The notes: generated from the letters alone by a model not told the origin. A stretch of DNA of 25,570 bases from Reclinomonas americana ATCC 50394 (GCA_048213135.1 PS015159.1:194480-220049), one strand, 5' to 3'; counted from the first letter of the stretch, positions 9,501 to 18,823 are shown. A program made the numbers and translations.

Positions 9501-11438
9501 GCAAGTATCGCAGGTGCTCAATGCGGGAAACGCAACAGGCGAGGAGTCGCTGCCAATGAGTGCGCGCCTTGCCGGAACGTCGATAGAGAATGGCCCGCTG
9601 AGTGGTGAGGGCTATCTCTGTGTGGGAGGACTTCGCTTCCTTGTCGAGCATTTCTTGACATGTGTTGTGCGCAGCTCATCGACCTCTGCGCTCCCGTGAG
9701 GCCACGCTAAAGCCACTGGGTGCGGCTTGCTCGTCGTCGCTGGCAAACACCAACACGGCACGCAACATCACGTGGTCACCAATGACCACAGACGCATTCC
9801 AACAAAAGGTCAAGGTGCAGAACTTGCGCGAACGAAAGCGAGCGATCGACAACCAGGTCAAGAAGATCCTCGCCACCAAGCCAACCGTGTCGTTGCGTGG
9901 CGCACAGACAGCAGGCGAGCGAGGTGACAATCCGCAGGATGGTTTCTGACGTGACGTGTGTGAACACACAGAGAGGTGCGGTCGCTGCGCAAGCAAGTGG
10001 ACCTCGAGTCCGAGTTGTTCAAGCGCCAGTATTTGGCACGGAGAAAGGAGCAACAGGCGAGATCACACGACGAGGCTGTGGTTCGTGGAAACTGTTGTTT
10101 TCCATCCCTCTCCGAAGTCAATAACAATGCACGCAGGATATCATTGCCGAGTTCCTGTTGCTGGTGGAGCGAGTGGTGGAGGCGGGGGCGGACCTGCCAC
10201 GAGAAGAGGCCATCAAGGCGTACGCCCGTTTGATTGACACGAACGGCAAGTTCCAGATCTTCTCCGAGGCCACTCGACTCATGTTGTACGACGTGGTGAG
10301 TTTGGCGATGCGCACTCGCCCCTAACGTGTGCTGTCAATGGGAGTCGCAGCTCACCGCTTGTTTCCTTGTCGTCGTCGCCCGCAGACCGTCAAGTTCAAG
10401 CAGCACCTGGAGGCCGTGTTGACGATGCGCGACTACGAGCTGAGCATGCAGGCGCGTGATCACCTCGTGTATCAGCTACTGGAACGCAAGCGTGGCCCGA
10501 TCAGTGTGGAAATCAATGCCAATGGTGACGCGGTGCCGCCACCCGTCGACGCACCGACGACGGCACGTTCTGCGCGCGACGATGTCACCGGCGGAGACGA
10601 CGGTGATAGTCACGACGACGTGTATGAGCACGCATTCAGTGGCACCCTCGGCGACCCCAAGATGCCCAAGCGCGGCGGTCACGCCCCCGTGCCCGAGTAC
10701 TCGCTGGCACAGCTCATGCAGGCGCTCGACGACTTGGTCGAACACCGCAGTGAGTCGAGCGACGACGACGGGGGCAGCGGCGTGATCGTGGACGACGACG
10801 CCGACGAGGACGACGCCTCATATCGAGTGCCGCTCACCGACCGCCCGACCACGGCCAGCTCCATGGCCTCGTCGGTGCATGAGCGAAAGAGACCCATGTC
10901 GGCCGGAGCGAACACGGGCAGCGGTCGCGCCCACGGTGAACGCAGCGACGGTCCAATGCGCGGACTGCATCGCAACCTGCAATCGCCGTCGCACCTCCTC
11001 ACGCCCGGCCTCACTCTCGACGAGGAGGTGGCACTGGTCGACTACGAGAAGCGCATGCAGGCGGAACGCGAGGCCGCTGGTGGCGGTAGCAGCTCCGGCG
11101 GCCCCGACTCGTCGCGGTCCTCGCGTCGACGTCGCCGTCGCGACCGGGAGCAAGCCGAGGGAGACAGAGGGAGAGCTGCAGACGCAACACCACGCAGCCC
11201 ATCTTCGCCTCTCACTGCTCGTCGAAGCGGCTCACCACGCTTCCGTCTGGAGCCCGATCAGCCCGGCTACGCTCACGCCGTGCAGTTGCGTGAGGAGTAC
11301 TACAAGAAACGACATGCAGAGCGCGTCTCTCGCGTGTTCAGTCAGCAGACCGCTCGCTCCAAGATGAACAACCAGCAAGTGGCGCCACTACCAGCGCGTG
11401 TATTAGCCTCGCTGACCAAGGCACTCAGCGGGCAATAG
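5811..11438 (+). CDS. FAM227-like protein with FWWh domain, 15 exons
   Basis: Exons: 5811-6158, 7387-7491, 7551-7598, 7674-7755, 7824-8020, 8108-8434, 8603-8682, 8751-8889, 8951-9151, 9216-9375, 9446-9604, 9675-9923, 9974-10080, 10137-10295, 10386-11438. All phases close, giving about 1137 aa from the ATG at 5811; a further upstream exon is possible. Exon 1 ends with the FAM227 hallmark AMLLDMFWWIVADVQK, and exons 2 to 5 continue the family domain (NKEKLFDRVAHNYC, KHPPILAHALYLALNE, FPDSAATIVNPDFQEYLV, WLVGMSPATFDFSPW). The later block SFNLKSRSPLVTHFLAKH also fits the family C-terminal part. The function of FAM227 proteins is unknown; they occur mainly in ciliated organisms. The rest is Ser/Thr/Pro-rich linker, a helical segment (exons 12-15, to about 10500) and a charged disordered tail of roughly 300 residues. 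The donor at 7492 (GTCCCG) is the weakest splice call. Confidence 0.85.
6291..6425 (+). repeat. Intronic tandem duplication, copy 1 (left of gap)
   Basis: Shares a long diverged match with 6948-7075: GAAATGAGAG, then ATGAACGAT, AGAAGGTGGA, GGCAGTGG, GAGAATGAACGAGA, and finally GATAACGGCGGAGATTTGGC followed by ATCGTCT. Small indels and substitutions separate the copies. Confidence 0.85.
6515..6920. other. Assembly gap 1 (N run)
   Basis: 406 N directly after a GA array, inside intron 1 of the FAM227 gene. The true length is unknown. Confidence 0.99.
6948..7075 (+). repeat. Intronic tandem duplication, copy 2 (right of gap)
   Basis: Second copy of the 6291-6425 sequence. A third, weaker trace seems to follow: GGCATTGGGAGGAGGAGGCG (about 7142) resembles the sequence just upstream of copy 1, and CGGTGATTTGCGATCG (about 7185) resembles its end. 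Confidence 0.8.
8074..8107 (+). repeat. (CT)n acting as polypyrimidine tract
   Basis: CT array ending CTTGCTTCTCAG at 8107, the acceptor of FAM227 exon 6. Here the microsatellite doubles as the splice-site pyrimidine tract. Confidence 0.75.
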
Positions 11439-11493
11439 CGAATGTAATCCACCAACCAATCCTGTCATTGAAAGAGTCCTGTCGCGTTGGACG

Positions 11494-13365
11494 ATGTCGG
11501 GCAAAGACGAGGCCGAGCGATTGCGACGCAAGCGACGCGCTGACCTAGACGCCGCACAGGTGATCAACCGCTCGCGTTAAGAGTCACTGTGTGTGTGCGT
11601 GTGACTCACACGCGGTGTCAAAGAAACGCGGTTCTGTGCTTCCTGCAGAGGAAGCCGCTGATGATGGAGAGGTGTTCTACCAGTCAGACGAGGAGCTGAA
11701 CGCCGACGACTTTATCGGTGTGTGAGACTCGATGATGCATCATCTCTTTGTTCTCTCTCTACCTCTCACACGACGACTGCAGATCAGTTCACCGGCGACT
11801 CGCTGCTGAGCAACAACGAGGCGCTGACGTTGGTGTCCATGTTCAAGACGTTTCCCACGCGCGCTTATCGCGGGGTTCCACCTGTCGCCTTTCGCCATCA
11901 CGCCTATGCCATGGTCGCCGATCGCACAGCTGTCGATCGATACATTGTACGTCTTTTTATTTCTTCGCCATGTTATAGCCTCCTTGCTGATGGTAAGGGT
12001 GGTCGCAGGAGGACCGCGTCCGATCGGGAGCCTTTCGCGTCTTCAAGCTGCCGCACATGGCTCTGGTGGCTGGCATGGCCGGTGGAGTGTCGACGGCCAC
12101 GGGAGGTGGTGGGTGGAAGGAGGTGCTGGTGGGCGTGGTGCGCACCGAGCAGTACGTGCAGGCGCTGCGAGCGGCGCACAGGAGGCGGGCGGAGGAGGGG
12201 CAATCGTTTGAGGAGTCGGTGTTTGGGCGGTTTGCGGGGCGAGTGTTGCCGGTGGAGCGGGGGTTCACGGTGCGCGAGAGCCGACTGTTTGCGCTGTTGA
12301 ATGGCGACGAAGCCGACGACGATGGTGGTCGTGGGGAAAAGGGAGAAGAGGAGGAGGATGGGGAGCCGGCGAGGAAGCGCGCCAAGACGGCGGCGAGTGT
12401 GCATCCGGCCACCGCCAAGCGGCAGGCAGCGGCCGCCCGCAAGGAGAAGCAGCGGGAGGAGCAGGTGGCGCAAGTGAGGTTGTTGATGGCGGGTGGGTTT
12501 CTGCTGCATGAGGGTGGGGCGAGTGGTGGCGGTGGGATGCAGTATCGGTTTGCGGTGCCAGGTGAGAGGGGAAGGAAATAGGGGAAGGAGGAGGAGGAGG
12601 AGGAGGAGGAGGAGAGGGAAGGTGGATGAGGAGCGGACACGGTTTGAAGTTGCAGCTGGTGGCAGAAATATAGACAGTGAGGAGAGAGAAGGAGCGTGCA
12701 CGGTAGCAAGACGCTGTCGAGTACTGGGTCGCGGTCATGGAAGAGAGAAGAGGAGTGGGCTTGTTTTGCATGTCGCCATAATGACCTTGCTCTCGCAGTA
12801 GCCGCAGCTGGTTCTGTGTTTTTATGAGAGGAAGCAGAGAAGGGAAACGAGCCTCGTTCAGAAATTTTGGTGTTGCTGGTGTCGTGGAAGAGCGAGAATT
12901 GGCACTGGAGCAAGAAGCTTCCAAGAGATTGAAGCTTGCTTGTTGATTTGCAGGAGTTGTCCTGCTTGCCGAAGACTCAGAGAGAGAGAGAGAGAGAAAG
13001 AAAAAGAGAGAGTCAGAGAGACACCCGTGCCCAAGTAACTCACTGCCGCTCACAGGCATTGGTCCCTTCATCGCGGAATACGCGCGCGGTCGGCAGTTGC
13101 TGCTCCGCACGATCAGCAAGGCCAAGTACTCGGAGGTGCTCTTGAGGGTGAGCACGCAGCTCGCAGCAGAGTCGAGTACAACCCACAATGAATCCCTCAC
13201 GCATGTGTGTGTGTTCGCAAGGATCTCGTCAACAAGCCGCCACCAAAACTGCAAGTGGATGTCAAGTTCCTCGTGCGCGATGTGCTCGGCAGCGAGCTGG
13301 TCGAGTCGGTGGAGTCGCCGTCGGGTCCGCTGCTGCGCATCGTCAATCGGAGAGTAAACACGTGA
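11494..13365 (+). CDS. STK19: STK19 homologue (winged-helix, transcription-coupled repair factor)
   Basis: Six exons: 11494-11559, 11651-11717, 11783-11946, 12009-12561, 13056-13147, 13222-13365; 361 aa. It aligns with vertebrate STK19 along its length. The N-terminal winged-helix block reads LTLVSMFKTFPTRAYRGVPP, then VADRTAVDRYIEDRV; the C-terminal block reads RFAVPGIGPFIAEYARGRQ, then ISKAKYSEVLLR, then VRDVLGSELVESV...SGPLLRI, with a short end as in the family. Once named a kinase, STK19 is a nuclear DNA-binding winged-helix protein that links stalled RNA polymerase II, CSA/UVSSA and TFIIH. Unusual: between the helix RESRLFALLN and GGFLLHEGG there is a roughly 57-residue insertion (about 198-254), first acidic (EEEEDGEP) and then basic with a nuclear-signal-like ARKRAKT. 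The start is 55 bp after the FAM227 stop on the same strand. The acceptor before exon 2 uses the second AG of CAGAG; the first would shift the frame. Confidence 0.93.
12562..13055 (+). other. Long intron of STK19 with GGA and GA repeats
   Basis: 494 bp between RFAVPG and IGPFIAEY coding blocks. It contains an interrupted (GGA)n run (12585-12615) and a GA run (12978-13019) near the acceptor, so the sequence before the acceptor is purine-rich except for a short CTGCCGCTCACAG. No coding content seen. Confidence 0.75.
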
Positions 13366-14770
13366 CGCGGAAAGGAGACGCAAGTGATATGTTCACGGTG
13401 TCCTTCATTCTCTTTCTTTTTCGCGGTGCCCACAGGCCGCACACAACATTACAAAACAACAACAACCATGGTGGCGATCCATGAAAAACTCGCGGAGGAG
13501 TTGTAGGAATCCGAGGCACTAGTACTCGTCGAATTGCACGCTGTGGGGATCGAGTGGGTGAGCATGGAGGCAAAGGGTGACAAGAGGGTGGGAGGGCGAG
13601 GGACAGAAAGTACGAAAGACTGTTCCGTAAGGATAACAGCTGTGCTCAGAGAGGCACACATCGCAAGAGACACGCGAAGGCACCACATGAATCGCGTGAT
13701 TGTGTGGACAACATCAATCTCACATGCCAGAGTATCCAAGACCCACACAATGCGCGAAAAGAAAAGCGACACATGTGGCAAGCAATGAGAACACAACAAG
13801 GGAGGTGAAAGAGAGTGTGTCTCAACAGGAGAAGTGCTCCACTCGCTGGCAGAGTGCAACGCCCGACTGAATGCACACAGGAAGAGAATGAAAAAGGGAC
13901 ACGGAGAAAGAAAGAGACAGTGAAAGTGAAAGAAAGAAAGAAAGAACGAAAGAAAGAAAGAAAGAAAGTAAGAAAGAAAGAATGAGAGAGAGAGAGAGAG
14001 AGATAATCCTGCACGAAAGGAGCGCAAGCCTAGTCGAGCAACAAGAGGCATGAGGGTCTAAAGAACGAAGTAAGGGAAAGAAAGAAAAGGGGGAAGCAAC
14101 AAGGAGAGAGTGAGAGTCCTGCGCAAGACTCATACAATGCACGATTGAATGCGCGCTGCATGAAAGCGACGGAGGGGGAGAGAGAGTCCAGCAACACCAC
14201 GACATCCTGCACGACAGACAAACACTCTACACTGTGCAGCATACTCAACGTGTCGTTGTTGCCAATGACCTGCACACAGACACAAAGTCAATAAAAAAAA
14301 CACGACACACAAGAGGAACAACAACAAGCGCCTCACCGTGATGACCTATCATGTCACACAATCACACAGACACACACACACACACACACACACACAGTCA
14401 GTCACACACACAGAGAGAGAGACACTCAGCGAGTCATGACACCCACCGGATCATTGTCTGCGACACACACACACAAGTAAGTCATCACAAACAACACACA
14501 CACACACACAACATAAGCGCAACACGCAACAAGTAATCGTCGAGTAGAGAGCCTCGCCAGCGCTCTGTGTGCACACTTTGAGAAACTTCTCGCACTCACA
14601 CTTCTCGCACACACACACACAGAAACACACACACCGGTGCGCCACGCTCGCCAGCCGGTGCCTGCTCAGGGTTGAACTCCCTGCGCACACAACAACAATG
14701 AGAAACACACACTTAAACACACAAGAGAAGAGACGCACATTTCTCTCTTGTGTGCGCGATCAAAGTCACT
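13366..14770. other. Microsatellite-rich region between STK19 and the zinc-finger gene
   Basis: 1.4 kb holding a GAAA tetranucleotide array (13921-13981) followed by GA (13983-14003), and several CA arrays (14365-14396, 14465-14475, 14492-14512). Long Ser/Phe/Leu-rich minus-strand frames here only translate the repeats. A tentative minus-strand gene of very small exons is described separately. Confidence 0.7.
13513..14680 (-). CDS. Tentative gene made of very small exons, unrecognised
   Basis: On the minus strand a set of splice-flanked segments joins in frame: 14635-14680 (EFNPEQAPAGERGAP), 14531-14564 (SAGEALYSTIT), 14447-14457 (YNDP), 14337-14345 (VIT) and 14231-14269 (VIGNNDTLSMLHS). Each is preceded by AG and followed by GT, and phases 0, 1, 0, 0 match. 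Further down, GATGTCGTGGTGTTGCTGGA from 14207 (DVVVLLD), an AVILTEQSF segment at about 13608-13633 and a final VQFDEY-stop at about 13513-13530 may belong to it. I did not find a start codon or a family. Exons of 9 and 11 bases are at the limit of the plausible, so this is a hypothesis rather than a firm gene. Confidence 0.3.
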
Positions 14771-15766
14771 ATGTCCTCCTGGGACGCGCTTGTTTGTCAC
14801 TTTCGACGTCGCATGGAGACGGGCATTCACGATCACCCGCTCGCGCCTCTGCAACCGCCATCCACGTGCAGCACATGCGGGTTGTCGTTGTCGACCGCCA
14901 GCTGGCATTGTCACGAATGCGCGTTTGTTGTGTGTGAGCAATGTCTGCGCACTTTGGGCATGCTTCCGGGGGCCTCGCAACCAGAATTGTCGTCATTGTC
15001 ATCATGTTGCGAGTTGAAAGTCATTGATCAGTTTGATCGGCGCGTGTTTGGGGAGCTCATTCGGCAGCATTCGACGGCGTCGGCGATTTGCGGCTATGTG
15101 GCATGTGCAGTGGCGGAGGTGCTGACAGAAGTGCTTCCAGAGAGTTGTGTGGCGGAGAGTGCGGTGATGGGCTTGGAGGAGTTGCGCGATGAGACGGTGA
15201 TGGTTCCGCGTGTGGCGCGTGTCATGGCGTTTGTGGAGCAGGAGCGTCGCGAGTATTGTGCGAGGCATGCGGAGGAGTTTGGGGAGCGCGGGGGGGACAC
15301 GGTGCAAGCATATGTGACAGCGTGGGTGGCGAACTATGAGATTCAGGATTGGTTTACGCGCGGGTGTACTGGTGAGGATGTGTCGCGGGTGCACTTTTTG
15401 CGGCACATTGAACGCGGTGAGGTGTACCATGAGGAGGCGCGGCGGCTGGTGGAGGAGGTGCCTTACCATGATGTGGCACAGCAGTTCTTCATGGAGTCGT
15501 ATGTGCGCGAGGGCGACGGTGTGCGCATTGTGCATCGCACGCCGGACGAGTGGCGAGCGCAGTTGTCGCGGGAGGAGCGACTGCGTGCGTGCATCGTGGC
15601 CGACGTGCTCGGACACTTCGTGGTGCTGCGGGGCGTGGATGTGGTGACCGACGATGGTGGCGTCAAGCAGGTTCTGTTCCTGTTCAACTCGCAGCATGGT
15701 GTGTCGTACGCCAACCGAGCGTGCATCCCGCACGCGGTGGAGATGGTGTTTGGCGAGAGTAAGTAA
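14771..15766 (+). CDS. Zinc finger plus putative papain-fold cysteine peptidase-like protein
   Basis: Single exon, 331 aa. Residues 22-58 form a compact Cys/His cluster: H22, CSTC (33-36), WHCHEC (47-50), CEQC (55-58). The spacing and the aromatic residues (SWHCHECAFVVCEQC) resemble DC1/C1-like or ZZ-type fingers, which bind protein or lipid ligands. After a linker, residues about 85-331 contain an ICGYVACAVAEV helix (C107, with Q99 upstream), and near the C-terminus VLGHFVVLRGVDV (H282) followed by a strand and FNSQHG (N306). Cys at a helix start, then GH-hydrophobic strand, then Asn, is the order of the papain-fold C39-like peptidase triad; the catalytic role is inferred, not shown. It could be an inactive fold relative. 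The start is the first ATG in frame. It converges on the UBX gene, with only 20 bp between stop codons. Confidence 0.85.
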   Translation: MSSWDALVCHFRRRMETGIHDHPLAPLQPPSTCSTCGLSLSTASWHCHECAFVVCEQCLRTLGMLPGASQPELSSLSSCCELKVIDQFDRRVFGELIRQHSTASAICGYVACAVAEVLTEVLPESCVAESAVMGLEELRDETVMVPRVARVMAFVEQERREYCARHAEEFGERGGDTVQAYVTAWVANYEIQDWFTRGCTGEDVSRVHFLRHIERGEVYHEEARRLVEEVPYHDVAQQFFMESYVREGDGVRIVHRTPDEWRAQLSREERLRACIVADVLGHFVVLRGVDVVTDDGGVKQVLFLFNSQHGVSYANRACIPHAVEMVFGESK

Positions 15767-15786
15767 ACGCTTAGCTGCATTCACAA

Positions 15787-16998
15787 TCACCCCGGTGTCA
15801 GCATCACCAGTTCCCTCTTCGATACCACATGCTCGCTCAGCGCGCTCTGCTGCGGCATTTCGTTCAGCACGCGACGCGGATGATCCAACACCAGCAGCAG
15901 CGTGCCTCGCTTCGGCAAGCCATGCTCGCCCGACTTGCGCACGTGATCGACAAAGGCCAGCACCGAGCGCACGGTCGTGTGCGCAGCGAAGCGCCGGGTG
16001 AACCTGTGAGATGCGTGAGGCGCGGGCCGAGCAGCAGGGGGGGACAAAAGAGAGAGTCGTACCTCGAGGCACCAAACTTGAAGCCGAGCGTCACAGCGCT
16101 GTCATCGTCCTCGGGTGGCTCCTCCTGCAAACGTAGTTTGGTAAAGGAGCATGCAGAGAAGCTCCAGCGGGACTCTACATACCTCCACGCCCTTGTTCTT
16201 CCCCTTCTTTCCACTCGGCGCAATCGGCTTGGCCGGTGCCGGCTGCGGAGGCGGAGGCATCGCGACTGGTGGCGGAGGAGGCGGTGGAGGCGAAGCATTC
16301 ACTGCCACCGACAGCGCCAGTGCCTCCTGCAGCAAGGCCTCCTCATCCTCCTCCATGTACTCCACATCGCCATCGTCGCTACCCCAAAATAGTCAGTCGC
16401 TCACCAGCGTCAGTCGACCACAGCCTCGCCACACTCACTACTCATATGCATCCTCTTCGTCTTCCTCCTCCTCCTCCTTCTCCTCGCGTTTCGCCCGCAA
16501 CCGATCCTCCACCTCGCGCTGCGCCTCCTCCGCCTTGTGCAATCGCCGCTCGCGCATCTCCTCCTCCGACAGCGACCAGTTGCCACCGAGCAGTCGCCCA
16601 CTGCCTCGCTTGCCTCGCTTCCCGCGCTTCCCGCGCCTCCCATCAGACCCACGACCAGCAGGTCCTCCTCCTCCTCCTCCTCCTCCACCACCTCCTCCAC
16701 CACCTCCTCCTCCTCCACCTCCTCCACGCCCTCCTCCTCCTCCTCCGCGGTCTTTGCGCGGGGGCTTTGGAGGAGGCGCAGGTGGCTGCCTGTCCATGGC
16801 CTCATCAGTGAGCCCGAGGTCGGTGAGAGACATCATGTTGGAGGCAGGTGCTTGCAGGGCGGCCATCGATTGCTCCGTGCGACTCGCGTCTGTGCAGCAG
16901 TGAGTGAAGAGATGGAGGAGGGAGAGAGGCAGTGGACACTGTGAGCATGTACCGCGAGTGCGCGTTGTGCTTGGACGCGCTGTCACTGTGCGCGACAT
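15787..16998 (-). CDS. UIM-UBX domain protein (p97/ubiquitin adaptor type)
   Basis: Exons 16953-16998, 16439-16889, 16183-16378, 16063-16124, 15787-16003 (introns 63, 60, 58 and 59 bp); 323 aa with phases 1, 2, 0, 2. Order: short N-terminus; a Pro-rich PPAPPPKPPRK segment; a Gly run of over 20 residues; KRGKRGKRG; a charged coiled coil (SEEEMRERRLHKAEEAQREV, then an acidic EEEEEDEEDAY); a ubiquitin-interacting motif EEDEEALLQEALALS (about 175-189); a Pro-rich linker; and a C-terminal UBX fold (about 240-323: VTLGFKFGASRFTRRF, SVLAFVDHVR, TLLLVLDHPRRVL, ELVMLTPG). UBX domains bind the N-domain of p97/Cdc48 and UIMs bind ubiquitin, so an adaptor role is inferred. No UAS or clear UBA domain is visible, unlike UBXN7. 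The start is 90 bp downstream of the EB1 stop. Confidence 0.88.
16665..16749. repeat. (TCC/ACC)n trinucleotide repeat coding for poly-Gly
   Basis: TCC, ACC and GCC triplets on the plus strand, read on the minus strand as GGA/GGT/GGC for the Gly run of the UBX protein. The unit length preserves the frame. Confidence 0.85.
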
Positions 16999-17088
16999 TC
17001 TAAAGGAATCGATTCAGGAGGACAACACCGCTGCGGCCACGTCGCCTGTTTTCTCTCACAGTTTGTACATTGCCACTCGTTCGTTGTT

Positions 17089-17908
17089 TCATGTGGCTGC
17101 AGAGGGACCATCGCGACCGGATGGAACGTCCTCGGCGTCGGCCAGTACTCTGAGAACCACTCGTGCCGAGGTGCTCTCCGGGTGCATGCTGCACAGCATT
17201 TCGATGCTGCGAAGCTGTACGTCGACAGTGGCACGCTCAGCAAGCTCGTTTCTGCAGCAACCTTGGAGTGGCTTGTACACACCTTTTCCAGGTAAAAATC
17301 GCGTTCCGACAGCAGGATGCGCACGCGTTCACGTTTGGCCTGCCGCTCCTGCCGTCGCATCTCCAACTCGCTCTGCAGCGACGACGTGAGACCAGTGAGC
17401 TCCGCCACTCGTCGATTCACTGTGTGAAACGTTGGTGAGGAGCAAGCGCGTAAGAAAAAACACGCAAGCCCTGTCGCCAACCGTCAGCATCCTGCATCTC
17501 GGTCACGGGCGGCCGCTCGCGCACCAGCCGCTCCACGGCGGGTCCGTCCGACACGTCACCCTCGCCCTCCTCCACCTCCTCCTCCTCCTCCGCCTCTGCA
17601 TCATCAGCGTCGGGGTCACGCCGTCTGCGAGCGTCTTGCGGTGGCGTGCGATCTCGTCTCCGCGGAGGAGAGTCTGCACGATCGCACAGTCGTCACTGCA
17701 CTGTTCGCGTCTCTCTCCTCTGCGCCACACAAACCTCGTCGCGCCGCCGTTCCAGTTGCCCTCCTCGGCGACGGCATGCGCCGCGCATTGCCAGCAGCCG
17801 CACTGAACGCCGAGTCCTCGAAGCTCAGCATGCGTGGGGCCAGTGAAGAATCCCCGCTGTCGTGCTGCTGCTGCTTCGATGGACTGCCCGACGAGTCGCG
17901 ACGATGGC

Positions 17909-17943
<35 letters not shown>

Positions 17944-18823
17944 CCCTGCGGAGGCGACGAGCCACTGCGCACAATGGGCGGCCGTGTCGGTCGGTTCGGC
18001 TCCAGCTCCGACTTGGAGAACCGCAGCTCCTCCGCCGTGCCACCACGACCGCGACTCACACGCGATCCTGTGTCGCGATTAGCACACACAGAGACAGACG
18101 CAGTAAGAGCGAGAGAGACAGCTACCCTTCTTCTGCATCCTCAACGCCTCCAGTCGCCGCTCATAGCCCGGATACTCGAGCGGGCCCGTCGGATACGTCT
18201 TCTCCGCAAAGGCGTAGATCCACTGCAGGAACTCCAGATTGTGCTGAAACACGCCCTTCTTCAGCTTGTGCACTGAGGACGCGGAGAGTGAGCAGCTGCT
18301 GCAGTGAGAGGACACAGCACAAGTGTCAAAGACCATCGACTTGGTGAGGGATCTTGCAGCGGGCAAGACCGTCCTCGAGCACTTGCAGGTTCTTCTCCAG
18401 CTCGTTCTCGTATGAGGCATCGACTATGTGAGAGAGAGAGAGAGAGAGAGGGAGTCAGTGTGCACCACAGCAGTGTGTGTGTCTGTGAGTGTGTGAGAGA
18501 GAGGGCGCGAAACAGTTGAGTTTATGAAGTTGGACCTTGCCAGAGTGGATCGCGTCGAGGATTTGACAGAATGCGATGCCTGTGGAGGGAAGAGAGAGAG
18601 AGGCAGAGAGAGACATGCGTGAGTCTCTCTCTGCTTGTCTCTCTGTGAGAGAGAGGGAGGACCATCAGAGAGCGCCTCGATCTTCGTGTAATCAGTCTCC
18701 AGGAACTGATTGAGCCATGAGAGCAACTGTGTGAGAGTGACTGAGTGAGTGAGAGAATGCCCACTCTGTGCACATGTCAGCGCTGACCTCCATGCGACCC
18801 GCAGGCCGCGCTCTCAATGACAT
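17089..18823 (-). CDS. MAPRE: EB1/MAPRE microtubule plus-end protein, complete, nine exons
   Basis: Exons 18788-18823, 18663-18726, 18514-18579, 18334-18423, 18126-18272, 17735-18067, 17482-17673, 17283-17419, 17089-17214; 396 aa, all phases consistent. Residues 1-135 form the N-terminal calponin-homology domain that binds growing microtubule ends: LLSWLNQFLETDYTKIEALS, IAFCQILDAIHSGKVQLHKL, DVHKLKKGVFQHNLEFLQW. A long linker (about 136-309) is basic, with a nine-Ala run, and ends acidic (EAEEEEEVEEGEGD). The C-terminal coiled-coil EB-homology domain (about 310-396) carries the signature SERDFYLEKLRSIEMLCSMH and ARVVLRVLADAEDV. Family knowledge: it dimerises here and recruits SxIP-motif partners. 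Odd: the protein ends GPSAAT and lacks the usual EEY/F tail read by CAP-Gly proteins, and the linker is longer than in animal EB1. Donors are very weak (GTCCTC, GTTTCG, GTCTTT, GTTTGT, GTTGGC). Confidence 0.95.
17907..17941. repeat. (CAG)n repeat coding for poly-Ala in EB1 linker
   Basis: CAG array on the plus strand, read on the minus strand in frame as GCT codons for nine alanines in the EB1 linker, between the CH domain and the EB-homology domain. Confidence 0.85.

Noticed and set aside
13343-13573. Minus-strand open frame over the STK19 3' end
   Set aside because: It overlaps the conserved C-terminal exon of STK19 and has no family resemblance.
17215-17283. Acceptors TGCAG and ACGAG upstream of the last EB1 exon
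   Set aside because: The first gives a stop within five codons. The second leaves extra residues before LRSIEML, whereas GTACAG/CTTCGC gives the conserved FYLEKLRSIE junction exactly.
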